Shown here: positions 17,991 through 27,100 of the stretch, one piece after another | How the letters are laid out: each line of letters starts with the position of its first letter | Numbering within the stretch: position 1 is the first letter of the stretch | Assembly (NCBI RefSeq): GCF_002252445.1 | Contig: NZ_NNRJ01000051.1 | Coordinates: forward strand, 1 to 64,000 | Length of the DNA stretch: 64,000 nt | Direction of reading: 5' to 3' | DNA from: Brucella thiophenivorans | GTDB taxonomy: Bacteria > Pseudomonadota > Alphaproteobacteria > Rhizobiales > Rhizobiaceae | Notes under the pieces: generated by a model | Told to the model about the DNA's origin: nothing | Databases searched by the model: none | What the model saw: the letters and a program-made list of their open reading frames with translations, nothing else | Translations under genes and position numbers: made by a program

Positions 17991-19516
17991 AACAGCCTTC
18001 GACGCATACCTCCTTTGCGCTGATTTCGATTTTCGCTTTGGTGCTGAGTGGCTGTGCCACAGATGCGCTGAAACTTGCGCCTACAGCATCTGATCAGCCG
18101 TGGAAGCCAGACCAGAGTAAAGATGCGTCAGCCAGCAGCACGTCGCAGACAAAAGATTTCAGTGTTCCGTCCAATCCTGAACTGGCTTTGATTTCAAGTC
18201 CCGTTGCCGTCGATACACGGCCTTCTTATGATCTGGCGCAGTTGATTGATCTGGCGCAGCGCAGCAATCCGGCCACGCGCAATGCGTGGGAAAAGGCGCG
18301 GCAGGCGGCACTTGCTGTGGGTATGGTCGAGGCAACAATGCTGCCGATCATCTCTGCAAATGTCATTGGCGGCGTGCAAAAGACCTCCACGCCGGTTGAT
18401 GTGCCGCTTATCGGTGAGCGTGACGTTAATACGACACTGAAAGGCGTTTCGCCCTCTATTGCGCTTCAATGGCTGGTGTTCGACTTTGGACAGCGGACAG
18501 CATTGGCGGAAGCCGCAAAACAGGTCTCGTTTGCGGCCAATGTCACGTTCAATGCAATGCATCAGAAGGTGATCTTCGATGTCACCCGCACTTATTATGA
18601 GTATAGTGCTTCCGTTGCCGGTCATCGCATTGCGCAACAGACTTTGCGCAACAGCAAGGCGGTTCTGACGGCTGTTCAGGCAAAGCTGAATGAAGGACGC
18701 GCAACGACGGTTGAGCTTGCACTGGCTAAACAGCAGGTCGCGCAATCTGAATTGCGACTGGTGAAAGCAGAAGGTCAGCAGCAGACGCTTTATCAGGCGC
18801 TTCTGGCTTCAATGGGCGTCAATGCCATGCTCAACATCAATGTCGAAAGTTCGATGAACAGGCCATTGCCAGCAAAATTTGAAGGCGTGACCCAATCGGT
18901 TGTCGAAACAGCTCTGTCGCGGCGTCCCGATTTGATTGCGAGTTATGCGGCGCTGCAGGCCAGCAAGTCCAATATCAAGGTTGCTCAGGCTGAATTTATG
19001 CCAAAGGTCTTTGTCGCGGGTGCGCTCGCTTCCACATCAAACAGTTTCAATGCCGGAAGCTTGCCGACAATCGGGACGCAATCATCGGGCATGGGTATTC
19101 TGGTGGGCGCTACAATGCCGCTTTATGATAGCGGACTGCGTGCGGCACAGCTCAAAAATGCCCAATCCATGCATAATGCAGCAACTGAAACCTTTCGTCG
19201 GGTGCAGCTTGATGCGGTTGCAGAAATCGTTCTTGCATCCAATAGTTTGAAAACCGCTTTGGCGGCGAACAAAGCTGCAAATGTTCTGGTTCAAACCTCT
19301 GGAACAGCTTTTGACGCTGCACTTGAATCCTATAAAAATGGATTGGGTACAGTTACGGTGGTGAACGAGACGAACAACTCCTTGTTGGATGCAAAGCTGG
19401 CGCAAACCGATGCCCATGCGGCATCTCTCATCGCCGCAGCCAATCTCGCGTTTTTTACAGGCGCTTTGACGTCGAGTTCAAATGCTCATCTGCCTGGAGT
19501 GGCGACTGGGAAATAA
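17987..19516 (+). CDS. mdtP: MdtP-like outer-membrane efflux lipoprotein (TolC family)
   Basis: A 509-residue outer-membrane efflux protein. The N-terminus is a lipoprotein signal with lipobox LSGC (Cys near residue 23). Two tandem helical repeats typical of outer-membrane efflux proteins follow, with long Ala/Gln-rich coiled coils (for example residues ~90-280 and ~300-490) and the family phrases RRPDLIASYAALQASKSNIKVA and YKNGLGTVTVV. It overlaps the FUSC gene as ATGA, so all three pump subunits are coupled. Confidence 0.9.
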   Translation: MKQPSTHTSFALISIFALVLSGCATDALKLAPTASDQPWKPDQSKDASASSTSQTKDFSVPSNPELALISSPVAVDTRPSYDLAQLIDLAQRSNPATRNAWEKARQAALAVGMVEATMLPIISANVIGGVQKTSTPVDVPLIGERDVNTTLKGVSPSIALQWLVFDFGQRTALAEAAKQVSFAANVTFNAMHQKVIFDVTRTYYEYSASVAGHRIAQQTLRNSKAVLTAVQAKLNEGRATTVELALAKQQVAQSELRLVKAEGQQQTLYQALLASMGVNAMLNINVESSMNRPLPAKFEGVTQSVVETALSRRPDLIASYAALQASKSNIKVAQAEFMPKVFVAGALASTSNSFNAGSLPTIGTQSSGMGILVGATMPLYDSGLRAAQLKNAQSMHNAATETFRRVQLDAVAEIVLASNSLKTALAANKAANVLVQTSGTAFDAALESYKNGLGTVTVVNETNNSLLDAKLAQTDAHAASLIAAANLAFFTGALTSSSNAHLPGVATGK

Positions 19517-19547
19517 GCGGAAGTAAAAGTTTTTAAGGCGGAGTGAA

Positions 19548-20594
19548 ATGGCAAAATACTGGATCGCAGCCGGCATAATTCTGCTTTTGACAGTTGCTGC
19601 CTTTGCAATCTGGTTGATGATCCGCCACAAGCGGGGCTGGTCAAGAAGCATCATCGCCCATCTCGTATTTATCGCCGCAATGTATGGGCTGGTTATGACC
19701 TTCAGGCAGGTCGCCTATATGCTGCTTGATGATTATAAGATTACCGCAATCACACCTGACCTTATCAATACAATTTCCGCGCTGGTCATGGCGCTACTTG
19801 CTATGCAGCAACTGTTTCAGCTCATCAATCGTCTGACACACAGCCAGATTGATCGTGGTAATGACCCAACGTCTGCGCGTATGGTTGCGCGCATATTGAA
19901 GCTGACAATATTTCTTATCATTGTGCTGCTGTTTGGCGAGCATTTCGGGATCGGTCTTTCCGGCTTGTTGGCTTTTGGCGGCATTGGTGGCATCGCTATT
20001 GGCGTTGCCGGAAAAGATATGCTGAGCAATCTTTTCTCTGGCGTGATGCTCTATTTCGACCGGCCGTTCAGTATTGGCGACTGGATTAGCTCGCCTGATC
20101 GTAATATTGAAGGCACGGTCCTGGAAATTGGTTGGCGGCTTACTAAAATCAAGACCTTCGATAATCGTCCGCTCTATGTACCCAATGCTGCCTTTTCGAC
20201 CATCAGCGTTGAAAATCCGGGCCGTATGACCAACAGGCGTATCACCACGACGATTGGCTTGCGCTACGAAGACGGTGATAAAGTTTCCGGGGTGGTTGAC
20301 GATATAAGGTCAATGCTCAAAGCCAATGCGAAAATCGATCAGACACAAAGTCTGCTGGTCTATTTCGATGCCTTCGCAGACTCATCACTCAACATTATGG
20401 TCTATTGTTTTACCAAGACGACCGTCTGGGCGGATTGGCTTGAGGCACAACAGGAAGTGTATCTCAAGATTATCGAAATCGTGCATGCGCATGGTGCCGA
20501 CTTCGCGTTTTCGTCTGAAACGCTTTATATTCAGCCAGATAAAACTGCGGAAAAGAAGCCTGTTGAAGAGCTGGCTTCTGACGTCAGAAAATAA
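19548..20594 (+). CDS. MscS-family mechanosensitive ion channel
   Basis: A 348-residue channel protein with four N-terminal membrane segments and the MscS signature [20 protein letters not shown] followed by [19 protein letters not shown], the pore helix and the beginning of the beta domain. The C-terminal part is the cytoplasmic cage. It opens under osmotic downshock in the inner membrane. It starts 31 bases after the efflux operon with GGCGGAG before the ATG, and may be co-transcribed with it. Confidence 0.92.
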   Translation: MAKYWIAAGIILLLTVAAFAIWLMIRHKRGWSRSIIAHLVFIAAMYGLVMTFRQVAYMLLDDYKITAITPDLINTISALVMALLAMQQLFQLINRLTHSQIDRGNDPTSARMVARILKLTIFLIIVLLFGEHFGIGLSGLLAFGGIGGIAIGVAGKDMLSNLFSGVMLYFDRPFSIGDWISSPDRNIEGTVLEIGWRLTKIKTFDNRPLYVPNAAFSTISVENPGRMTNRRITTTIGLRYEDGDKVSGVVDDIRSMLKANAKIDQTQSLLVYFDAFADSSLNIMVYCFTKTTVWADWLEAQQEVYLKIIEIVHAHGADFAFSSETLYIQPDKTAEKKPVEELASDVRK

Positions 20595-20610
20595 GGTCTA
20601 AGAGGAAATT

Positions 20611-20715
20611 AGAGCGTTTCCTGTTTTGATTGAATCATAAAAAACGCTCTAATCATCTGTTTTTACGCGTATCTTTTTCTGAAAACCGCGTCGCAGTTTT
20701 CAGGACACGCTCTAT
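20611..20715. repeat. Dispersed palindromic intergenic repeat, copy 3
   Basis: AGAGCGTTT (20611-20619) is inverted as AAACGCTCT (20642-20650), followed by a second module 'ctgaaaaccgcgtcgcagttttcag' ending in ACGCTCT. It belongs to the family of repeats described for the other intergenic regions and lies downstream of the MscS gene. Confidence 0.6.
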
Positions 20716-20843
20716 AGTGATTTATTAGTTATCAGTAGAACAATGATGTGCTATTGGTCTTTTGCTTCGCCACTTTCCCAAGGCACAACCTTCGCTCTTT
20801 GGCGCTTTCGAGCACGTTTGGTAATCGAGAAGGGTGCCTCAAA

Positions 20844-21929
20844 TTGAACGACAGGGTTTTCTTCATCCCGACAACGGGTGAAGCGGTTGAACTAATCAAA
20901 AACATTGACTGGTCAAAAAATCCTTTGGGTGTTCCCGAAAATTGGCCGCGTCCGCTTAAAACTGCAGCTCAGATGATGCTGGCATCACATTTTCCAAAAG
21001 CGATTGCTTGGGGACCAAAATTCATCACGCTTTACAACGATGCTTTCAAACAAATTCTGGGTGATAAGCAGAATTGTATGGGTAAGCCGTTCAATGAAAT
21101 CTGGTCGGAAGTGTGGGCCGATATTGGACCGATTGCCGAAAAGGCTATGCGGGGCGAAGCTACTTTCATTGAAGACTTTCCGTTGCTCATTAATCGTTCC
21201 GGCTTTGACGAACAGTGTTATTTCACCTTCTGCTACAGTCCGATTTTGGATGAAGACGGCAGTGTTGGCGGTATGATGGACACTGTCATTGAAACGACAG
21301 GAAAAGTCGAAGCCGAGAAGAACGCGCAGATTATGAATGCAGAGCTTGCCCATCGCATAAAGAATACATTCAGTATCGTGGGTGCTATCGCAAGTCAGAC
21401 CTTTAAAAGCCAGGACAATGAAGAGGAACTCCGTTCTTTTTCGAGGCGATTGTTTGCGTTAAGCAGTGCGCACAAAGTTTTGCAATTTGGTAAAAGCTCA
21501 AGCGGATCATTGGCGCAGATAATCGATGAAATTACTGCTGCACTTGGTGTCGATCAGCGTATTGATATTGAGGGTGCTGATATATTTATCGGGCCGAAAG
21601 CTGCGAGTTCGGCATCGCTCTTGATCCATGAACTCACGACAAATGCCATCAAATATGGTGCATTATCCAATGATACGGGGCGTATTTCGATTAGCTGGAA
21701 CACCTGCGATCAAGATGGAAAGGCCACACTTTTTCTCAACTGGTGTGAAGCCGGTGGCCCTGAAATATCAAAGCCTGACAGTCTTGGCTTCGGGTCGAGA
21801 CTGATCCGCATGGGTCTTATGGGAACAGGCAACGTAGAGACCGATTACGCCCCATCTGGATTGCGCGCGAAAATGAGCGCTCCTCTCCATCAGATGCAAG
21901 GTGAGGGACGACTTTACAGCGACGTTTAG
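20844..21929 (+). CDS. HWE-family sensor histidine kinase with N-terminal PAS domain
   Basis: A 361-residue cytoplasmic kinase. Residues ~20-155 form a PAS-like sensor (NPLGVPENWPRPLKT...AIAWGPKF), then the phospho-acceptor helix with His170 in ELAHRIKNTFSIV and an ATP-binding part with HELTTNAIKYGALS. These are marks of the HWE/HisKA_2 class common in Brucella and other Rhizobiales. TTG 20844 is chosen because AGAAGGG lies about ten bases before it and because the family N-terminus begins here; the frame stays open to 20748. No response regulator gene adjoins it, so its partner is elsewhere. The sensor lacks a transmembrane region, implying an intracellular signal. Confidence 0.85.
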   Translation: MNDRVFFIPTTGEAVELIKNIDWSKNPLGVPENWPRPLKTAAQMMLASHFPKAIAWGPKFITLYNDAFKQILGDKQNCMGKPFNEIWSEVWADIGPIAEKAMRGEATFIEDFPLLINRSGFDEQCYFTFCYSPILDEDGSVGGMMDTVIETTGKVEAEKNAQIMNAELAHRIKNTFSIVGAIASQTFKSQDNEEELRSFSRRLFALSSAHKVLQFGKSSSGSLAQIIDEITAALGVDQRIDIEGADIFIGPKAASSASLLIHELTTNAIKYGALSNDTGRISISWNTCDQDGKATLFLNWCEAGGPEISKPDSLGFGSRLIRMGLMGTGNVETDYAPSGLRAKMSAPLHQMQGEGRLYSDV

Positions 21930-22072
21930 AGCATAATCCGACCGGAGTGAAACGAGGATCGATAAGATTATGCTTAAGATAAAACGGGTTAGAGCGCCGA
22001 TCTAAATGTTTGTCTAAACGCGCATCCCGAAAATAGTTTCACACTTTTCGGCATGCGCACCAGAGCGCGATT
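21928..22072. repeat. Dispersed palindromic intergenic repeat, copy 4
   Basis: An inverted AGCATAATC/GATTATGCT pair is followed by the module 'gagcgccgatctaaa...cgcgcatcccgaaaatag...cacttttcggcatgcgc'. It starts at the kinase stop codon. With the rest of the 375-base gap up to 22304 it contains no gene; a lac-operator-like palindrome lies closer to the transporter gene. Confidence 0.6.
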
Positions 22073-22212
22073 CCGTCAAAATTCGTGATATTTGAGTAGC
22101 TGATGCGACGGGAACGCGCCGCGTGTCGTGGCCTGATAAAGCGCTTTCGCTTCATTTTCAGGTTCATTTTTTCATACGCTTAACATTATCCATCATTTAT
22201 GATCGATCCATA

Positions 22213-22224
22213 GTGAGCGCTCAC
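22213..22224. promoter_or_regulatory. Lac-operator-like palindrome before the RbsB-type transporter operon
   Basis: GTGAGCGCTCAC is a perfect 12-base palindrome equal to the core of the ideal symmetric lac operator (TTGTGAGCGCTCACAA). It lies about 80 bases before the start codon of the solute-binding gene, where a LacI/GalR-family repressor would control the operon. No LacI-family gene is present in the window. Confidence 0.65.
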
Positions 22225-22304
22225 ATTTTTCATTTGACGTTAGCTGACGTATGTGAATAATGTCTTTACAAGTGAACGGAGGGGTTCACGCTGGAGGAAT
22301 ACAG

Positions 22305-23507
22305 ATGATCGGAATTCACTCAGGCCGTGGTCTGAAGGCATTAACGCTGGCGATTTTGTCCGCTTCTGCGCTGAGCGCGCCTGCGCAAAGTCAGGACCGT
22401 ACGGCATTGCTTGGTAGCCTTCCCACCGAAATTCAGGCGCTCTATACGGATGCAGTTGAAGTTGGCCCGTCGGCCTATGCTGACTTCAAAGCGCCTGCCA
22501 AGCCATGGCGCTGGTGCCATTCGGAGTCCTACATGGGCAATCCGTGGCGCGTGACCTTCAATGATGAGCTCAAACGTCTTGTCGATGGTGCAATCGCCGC
22601 AGGTGATGTGTCGGAATATGTTGTGTCCGATTCCAACGGCGATGCGACACAGCAGATTTCACAGATCCGCGCCTTTATTGAGCAGGGCTGTAACGTCATC
22701 ACCACGATAGCTGGTTCTTCTACAGCGCTCAATGCAGTGATCGACGATGCTTATAAAGCAGGCATTCCGGTCATCACTTCGGCGGGTTCCGTCACCACGC
22801 CAAATGCCATCAATGTCATGCATAACCAGAACCTCTGGGGCTATCAGATGGGCAAGGGCATTGCAGAAACGCTCAAAGATGGCGGCACAATCCTGCAGGT
22901 CGAAGGCATTTCCGGCCATCCGCTCGTCCAGCAGGAAAATGCCGGTCTTGAAAAGGCCGTTGAAGAAGCTGGCAATCTCAAGATCGCACGCAAGGTAAGC
23001 GGCGAATGGACCGGCACGACAACCAAGTCAGCGGTTCTGCAGGCGCTTGCAACCACCCCGCAGCCGATTGATGCGGTCTGGTCGACGGGCAGTGAAGCGC
23101 GCTTCATCGCGGAAGCTTTCCAGCAGGCAGGCCGTCCGCTGCCGCTGATTGCAGGCTCCATTTCGGGCGATGCGCTTGGCTATTGGAATGCCAATCAGGA
23201 CACATTCAAGTTCTATGGCGGTGAAGTTTCACCGCATGTCGCAGCCCAGAATGCTTTCCGCGTTGCGCTGCGTGTTCTTGAAGGTCAAAAGCCACTCGTC
23301 AACACGATCATCGCGCCGATGCCGCTTGTGACGCAGGCTGACCTGCCAAACTGGTATAAGGACTGCATGAAACCGGACTCTGCGGCCATCTTCCCGATCC
23401 CACCTCAGGATCCATTCCCGGAAGAACTGCTCAATGGCTACTTCACGAATGGGAGTGCAACTGCACTTTATGATTTCGCAAAAGTACCGGCCTCCTGCGC
23501 TAAGTAA
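22305..23507 (+). CDS. Periplasmic solute-binding protein of an RbsB-type ABC importer
   Basis: A 400-residue periplasmic protein. The first ~28 residues form a Sec signal ending near SAPAQSQ. The rest has the type-1 (RbsB/sugar-type) binding fold: ISQIRAFIEQGCNVITTIAGSSTA, then AYKAGIPVITSAGSV in the first lobe and VDTGS-like AVWSTGSEARFIAEAF in the second. ATG 22305 is fixed by GGAGGA eight bases before it; the frame opens 15 codons earlier. It is the first gene of a five-gene importer. The ligand is unknown; the linked peptidase makes a simple sugar doubtful. Confidence 0.88.
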   Translation: MIGIHSGRGLKALTLAILSASALSAPAQSQDRTALLGSLPTEIQALYTDAVEVGPSAYADFKAPAKPWRWCHSESYMGNPWRVTFNDELKRLVDGAIAAGDVSEYVVSDSNGDATQQISQIRAFIEQGCNVITTIAGSSTALNAVIDDAYKAGIPVITSAGSVTTPNAINVMHNQNLWGYQMGKGIAETLKDGGTILQVEGISGHPLVQQENAGLEKAVEEAGNLKIARKVSGEWTGTTTKSAVLQALATTPQPIDAVWSTGSEARFIAEAFQQAGRPLPLIAGSISGDALGYWNANQDTFKFYGGEVSPHVAAQNAFRVALRVLEGQKPLVNTIIAPMPLVTQADLPNWYKDCMKPDSAAIFPIPPQDPFPEELLNGYFTNGSATALYDFAKVPASCAK

Positions 23508-23522
23508 ACCTTGTGCAAATAC

Positions 23523-23561
23523 AGCCATTGCCAGCTTTTCTGGCAATGGCTCTTATTTTTC
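23523..23561 (+). terminator. Attenuator-like hairpin between binding-protein and ATPase genes
   Basis: AGCCATTGCCA (23523-23533) pairs with TGGCAATGGCT (23541-23551), followed by CTTATTTTT. Placed right after the binding-protein gene, it could end most transcripts or protect their 3' ends, giving more binding protein than membrane components. Confidence 0.7.
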
Positions 23562-23583
23562 GCCTGCGGAAAGCCATGCCATC

Positions 23584-24408
23584 ATGCCCGAGCCTGATCT
23601 GAACCTAGTCGGCACATCCACTATGCACAGGCTGCTTGCGGAGGCAGGTTTGCCCCCCATAACGCATGCGCCAGTAAAATCATTACGCATCGAAAACCTA
23701 GAAAAGCGTTATGGTGAAACCGTTGCGCTGACCGGGGCCAATGTCGATTTTCGCTACGGCGTTCACACCATTCTTGGCGAGAACGGTTCCGGCAAAAGCA
23801 CGATGCTCAAGATTCTGTCCGGCGTGGTTTCGCCTACGCAGGGGCGGGTGGTTCTCAACGATAAGACAATCGCTGCCAAGTCTCCCGCAGATATGAAAGC
23901 GCTTGGCCTCGCTACCGTTTTTCAGGAAGTACTCATCGCGCCGCACCGTTCGGTGGTTGAAAACATTTTTCTGGGCTTTGATGGATTGCTCACGCGCAAA
24001 GTCAGCAAAGCCATGCGCGCAAAGGCCGCTCAAGCCGTTCTCTCTAAGATTGCGCGCTTTCCAATCGACCTTGATGCGCCCGCTGGCAGTCTGTCGCTCG
24101 CAGCGCAACAATTGGTGGTCATCGCACGCGCTTTCATAAGCCGCCCGTCGATCCTGCTTCTTGATGAAGCCACGGCTGCTCTTGATTATGCGGATCGTGA
24201 TCTCGTGTTTGAAACAATTGAGGATTATGCATCTTCCGGCAACATCGTGATCTTTATTTCGCATCGGCTTGAAGAGGTGAAGCGCCTTTCCGATCAGGTC
24301 ACAGTTCTGCGCAGCGGCCAAATTGTCGATACGCTTGACAGACAACAGATCAACAGCCAGATCCTTCTGGAACTCATGGCGCCGGAGGCCCAGCTCCATG
24401 TCGAGTGA
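23584..24408 (+). CDS. ABC importer ATPase, equivalent to the N-terminal half of RbsA
   Basis: A 274-residue ATPase with an intact Walker A (GENGSGKST), an altered signature (SLSLAAQQ in place of LSGGQ-like), Walker B ILLLDEATAALD and the switch His in IFISHRLEEVKRLSD. It corresponds to the first nucleotide-binding domain of RbsA/MglA-type proteins, which normally are ~500 residues with two domains. The second domain is a separate downstream gene here. ATG 23584 is used; ATG 23623 is an alternative. The next gene's start overlaps by 11 bases. Confidence 0.85.
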   Translation: MPEPDLNLVGTSTMHRLLAEAGLPPITHAPVKSLRIENLEKRYGETVALTGANVDFRYGVHTILGENGSGKSTMLKILSGVVSPTQGRVVLNDKTIAAKSPADMKALGLATVFQEVLIAPHRSVVENIFLGFDGLLTRKVSKAMRAKAAQAVLSKIARFPIDLDAPAGSLSLAAQQLVVIARAFISRPSILLLDEATAALDYADRDLVFETIEDYASSGNIVIFISHRLEEVKRLSDQVTVLRSGQIVDTLDRQQINSQILLELMAPEAQLHVE

Positions 24409-25159
24409 TCACACCATTCTTCGCTATGAAAATCTCGTTCTGGCACCGGGGCGTAAAGCACTGTCCGGCGCGATCCGCGCTGGTGAGATCACCGGCCTTG
24501 CAGGGCTTGAGGGGCATGGGCAGGAACAATTTCTGCTCGCACTTGCAGGCTTTGACCAGCCGCGCCAGTCCAGGGTCGAAGTCGTATCCAAGTCGGGCGA
24601 ATGTGAGGCCTATCGCAATCATCATGATGCAGCAAAACGCGGCGTGGTTTATCTGCCGCGCGACCGCCGTGCGACCGGCATTTTCCCGGTTCTGTCGGTC
24701 CTTGATAATTTCGGGATGCCTTCCATGTCGCGGTTCTCGTGGGCCGGCATCCTTAATCGTGGCAAGCAAAAACAGGAATTGCAGCGTTACACTGAGTTTT
24801 TGTCGATCCGCTATCCGGAAATGGACGCACCAATTACAGCGCTCAGTGGTGGCAACCAGCAGAAGGTTCTGCTTGCACGGCTTCTGGCGCTCAAGCCGCG
24901 CGTGATGCTGCTCAATGATCCGACCCGCGGTGTTGATCTCAACACGCGCATGAAATTTTATGAAGCATTCCGCAAGCTTGCTCGTGAAGAAGGGATTGCG
25001 CTGGTCATTCTGTCGAGCGAAATCGAAGAAATCCTGCAAATCTGTGACAGCGTTTCGGTGTTCCGCGATTTTGAATGCTCTAAGACGATTGGTAAATCTG
25101 AAATGTCGATGTCGGGCGTTCTTGCCGCCATGTTCGGACAGGAAGAAGTGACGCTATGA
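24398..25159 (+). CDS. ABC importer ATPase, equivalent to the C-terminal half of RbsA
   Basis: A 253-residue protein matching the second domain of RbsA/MglA. The Walker A is degenerate (GLEGHGQEQFL), as in that domain of the family, while the signature ALSGGNQQKVLLARLL and the Walker B-like VMLLNDPTRGVDL are good. ATG 24398 lies inside the end of the preceding gene and has its own GGAGG about ten bases upstream, so this is a designed separate translation start rather than an accidental frameshift. The stop overlaps the first permease as ATGA. It should pair with the preceding ATPase. Confidence 0.85.
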   Translation: MSSDHTILRYENLVLAPGRKALSGAIRAGEITGLAGLEGHGQEQFLLALAGFDQPRQSRVEVVSKSGECEAYRNHHDAAKRGVVYLPRDRRATGIFPVLSVLDNFGMPSMSRFSWAGILNRGKQKQELQRYTEFLSIRYPEMDAPITALSGGNQQKVLLARLLALKPRVMLLNDPTRGVDLNTRMKFYEAFRKLAREEGIALVILSSEIEEILQICDSVSVFRDFECSKTIGKSEMSMSGVLAAMFGQEEVTL

Positions 25160-26136
25160 GCACATCAAACAAGCCCAATATTTTGCAGCGTCTGTTCTCC
25201 GGCGGTCAGGAAACGCGGCTCGCAGCAATCCTGTTCATTATCCTGCTCGTCATCAACATCGTGCTCAATCCGGTTCGTTTTGCGCCGTCGAACTGGGGTG
25301 CTGTGCTGGGACTTGCTGCACCGCTGCTGCTGACATCGCTTGCGATCACCATACCCTTTCTGGCCGGGCGTGGCTCGATTGACATATCGGTTGGTCCGCT
25401 TGTTGGACTGATCAATGTCATTGTAGTGCAATTGCTCATTAGCAAGGGCGGCATCACTTCGCCTTTCATCATTGTTCCTGCAGCCATTGCGATTGGCATA
25501 ATTGCGGGTTCGCTAAATGGCCTTCTGGCAGCAATCATCCGCATTCAGCCAATTGTCGCAACGCTTGGAACTTATCTGATCTTTGGCGGACTGGCATTGA
25601 CCATTCTGCCATCGCCTTCCGGCTCGGTTCCCGCATGGCTTGCAGCCCTTGCCGGACCATGGTCCATTCTGCCGGTTGGTGCTGCCGTTCTTATCTGGCT
25701 TGGCATCAAGCAATTGCCATTTTACGAGACACTTATGGCAGTCGGCAGTGAAGACAGAGCCGCCTATACATCTGGCGTCAATGTTCCGCTTGTGCGCTTC
25801 ATTGCTTATGTCCTGGCCGGACTTTTTGCAGGGCTTGCAGCACTTTCGCTGACCGCACTGATTGGTTCGGGTGATCCGATCATTGGTCCCGGCTACACGC
25901 TGATAGCTATTGCAGCGGTTGCCCTTGGCGGCGTCAGTCTTGCTGGCGGCGTCGGTGGATTGAAAGCTGCATTTCTGGGTGCTGCCGATATTTTCCTTCT
26001 GCAAAGCATGCTCACGGCCTTCAATGTATCGACCTTCGTGCTGCAGGCCGTCTATGGCGCTGTGCTTGTTCTGGCGGTCTGCCTTAACTCAGAAAAACTG
26101 AAACTCTATTTTCGTCGCAAAGTCGCGCAGCCATGA
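25156..26136 (+). CDS. ABC importer permease (RbsC/BPD2 family), first of two
   Basis: A 326-residue inner-membrane protein with about nine to ten hydrophobic segments and the branched-chain/ribose-type permease phrases GRGSIDISVGPLVGL and NGLLAAIIRIQPIVATLGTYLIFGGLA, plus GVSLAGGVGGLKAA near the C-terminus. It is translationally coupled to both neighbours by four-base overlaps. With the second permease it would form a heterodimer. Confidence 0.9.
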   Translation: MSTSNKPNILQRLFSGGQETRLAAILFIILLVINIVLNPVRFAPSNWGAVLGLAAPLLLTSLAITIPFLAGRGSIDISVGPLVGLINVIVVQLLISKGGITSPFIIVPAAIAIGIIAGSLNGLLAAIIRIQPIVATLGTYLIFGGLALTILPSPSGSVPAWLAALAGPWSILPVGAAVLIWLGIKQLPFYETLMAVGSEDRAAYTSGVNVPLVRFIAYVLAGLFAGLAALSLTALIGSGDPIIGPGYTLIAIAAVALGGVSLAGGVGGLKAAFLGAADIFLLQSMLTAFNVSTFVLQAVYGAVLVLAVCLNSEKLKLYFRRKVAQP

Positions 26137-27089
26137 TTAAAACTCTCGCTCAAAATCGCGCGCTGGTCGCTTTCATCGGGGTTATTTTTGTCTTCCTTCT
26201 CGGAGCGGCATTGATCCCCGGCTTTGCAAGTCTCTTTTCCATCCGAGCCATGCTGGTTCTGGCGGCACTGCTGGCAATCGCAGCCCTTGGCCAGACGCTG
26301 GTGATGATCCTTGGTGGGATTGATCTCTCGATCCCCTTTGTCATTGGCTTTGCCAATGTGGTGTTTGCGAGCCTCTATGGCGATGGCATGTCGCCGCTCA
26401 TGGCAGGCCTGATCGTGCTGGTATCTGCCGGTTTGATCGGCGCATTTTCAGGCGCGTTGTCGGCGGCACTTTCCATTCATCCACTGATCGTTACACTTGG
26501 CGTTGGCACGATGGTGCAGGCAGGCGTTCAGATATGGACGCGTGGATTGCCGACAGGATCGGCTCCTGCGTTTATCAATGACTTCGTTTCGCTGGGTGGC
26601 AGCATCGGCCCATTGCCGTTTCCATGGCTTATCCCGTTCACGCTCTTTCTGACGATAGGCACCGTGTTCGTGTTGAAACGCACGATTTATGGCCGCAAGC
26701 TTTATGCGCTTGGTTCCAATATCAAAGCGGCTGAGCTGGCACTCATCCGGCCGGTTGCGATCTGGGCTATCACCTTCGGCCTTAGCGCAATGTTTGCAGC
26801 CCTTGCCGGTATTTTGTTGCTCGGTTTCACCGGCTCGTCGAGTGCTACCGTTGGTACACCCTATCTCTTCCAGACCGTGTCGGCAGTGGTTATCGGGGGT
26901 ACGGCACTTATTGGCGGACGCGGTGGCTTTGTCGGCACGGTTGCGGGTGCGATCATGCTGATGGAACTGCGTACCTTCCTGATCGGTATGGGGTTTTCCG
27001 ATGCCATGGTGCAATCTGCGCTTGGTGTGCTTATCCTGCTTCTGGTCGCAGCCTATGGTAGGGACCGGCATATTCGTAATCTGATCTGA
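26133..27089 (+). CDS. ABC importer permease (RbsC/BPD2 family), second of two
   Basis: A 318-residue permease with the motifs LGGIDLSIPFVIGFANV, SIHPLIVTLGVGTMVQAGVQ and ALIGGRGGFVGTVAGA. It overlaps the preceding permease gene by four bases. Two different permeases, two separate ATPase halves and one binding protein make a complete importer with every component as its own polypeptide. An M24 peptidase gene follows after 11 bases. Confidence 0.9.
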   Translation: MIKTLAQNRALVAFIGVIFVFLLGAALIPGFASLFSIRAMLVLAALLAIAALGQTLVMILGGIDLSIPFVIGFANVVFASLYGDGMSPLMAGLIVLVSAGLIGAFSGALSAALSIHPLIVTLGVGTMVQAGVQIWTRGLPTGSAPAFINDFVSLGGSIGPLPFPWLIPFTLFLTIGTVFVLKRTIYGRKLYALGSNIKAAELALIRPVAIWAITFGLSAMFAALAGILLLGFTGSSSATVGTPYLFQTVSAVVIGGTALIGGRGGFVGTVAGAIMLMELRTFLIGMGFSDAMVQSALGVLILLLVAAYGRDRHIRNLI

Positions 27090-27100
27090 AGGAAATGCAG

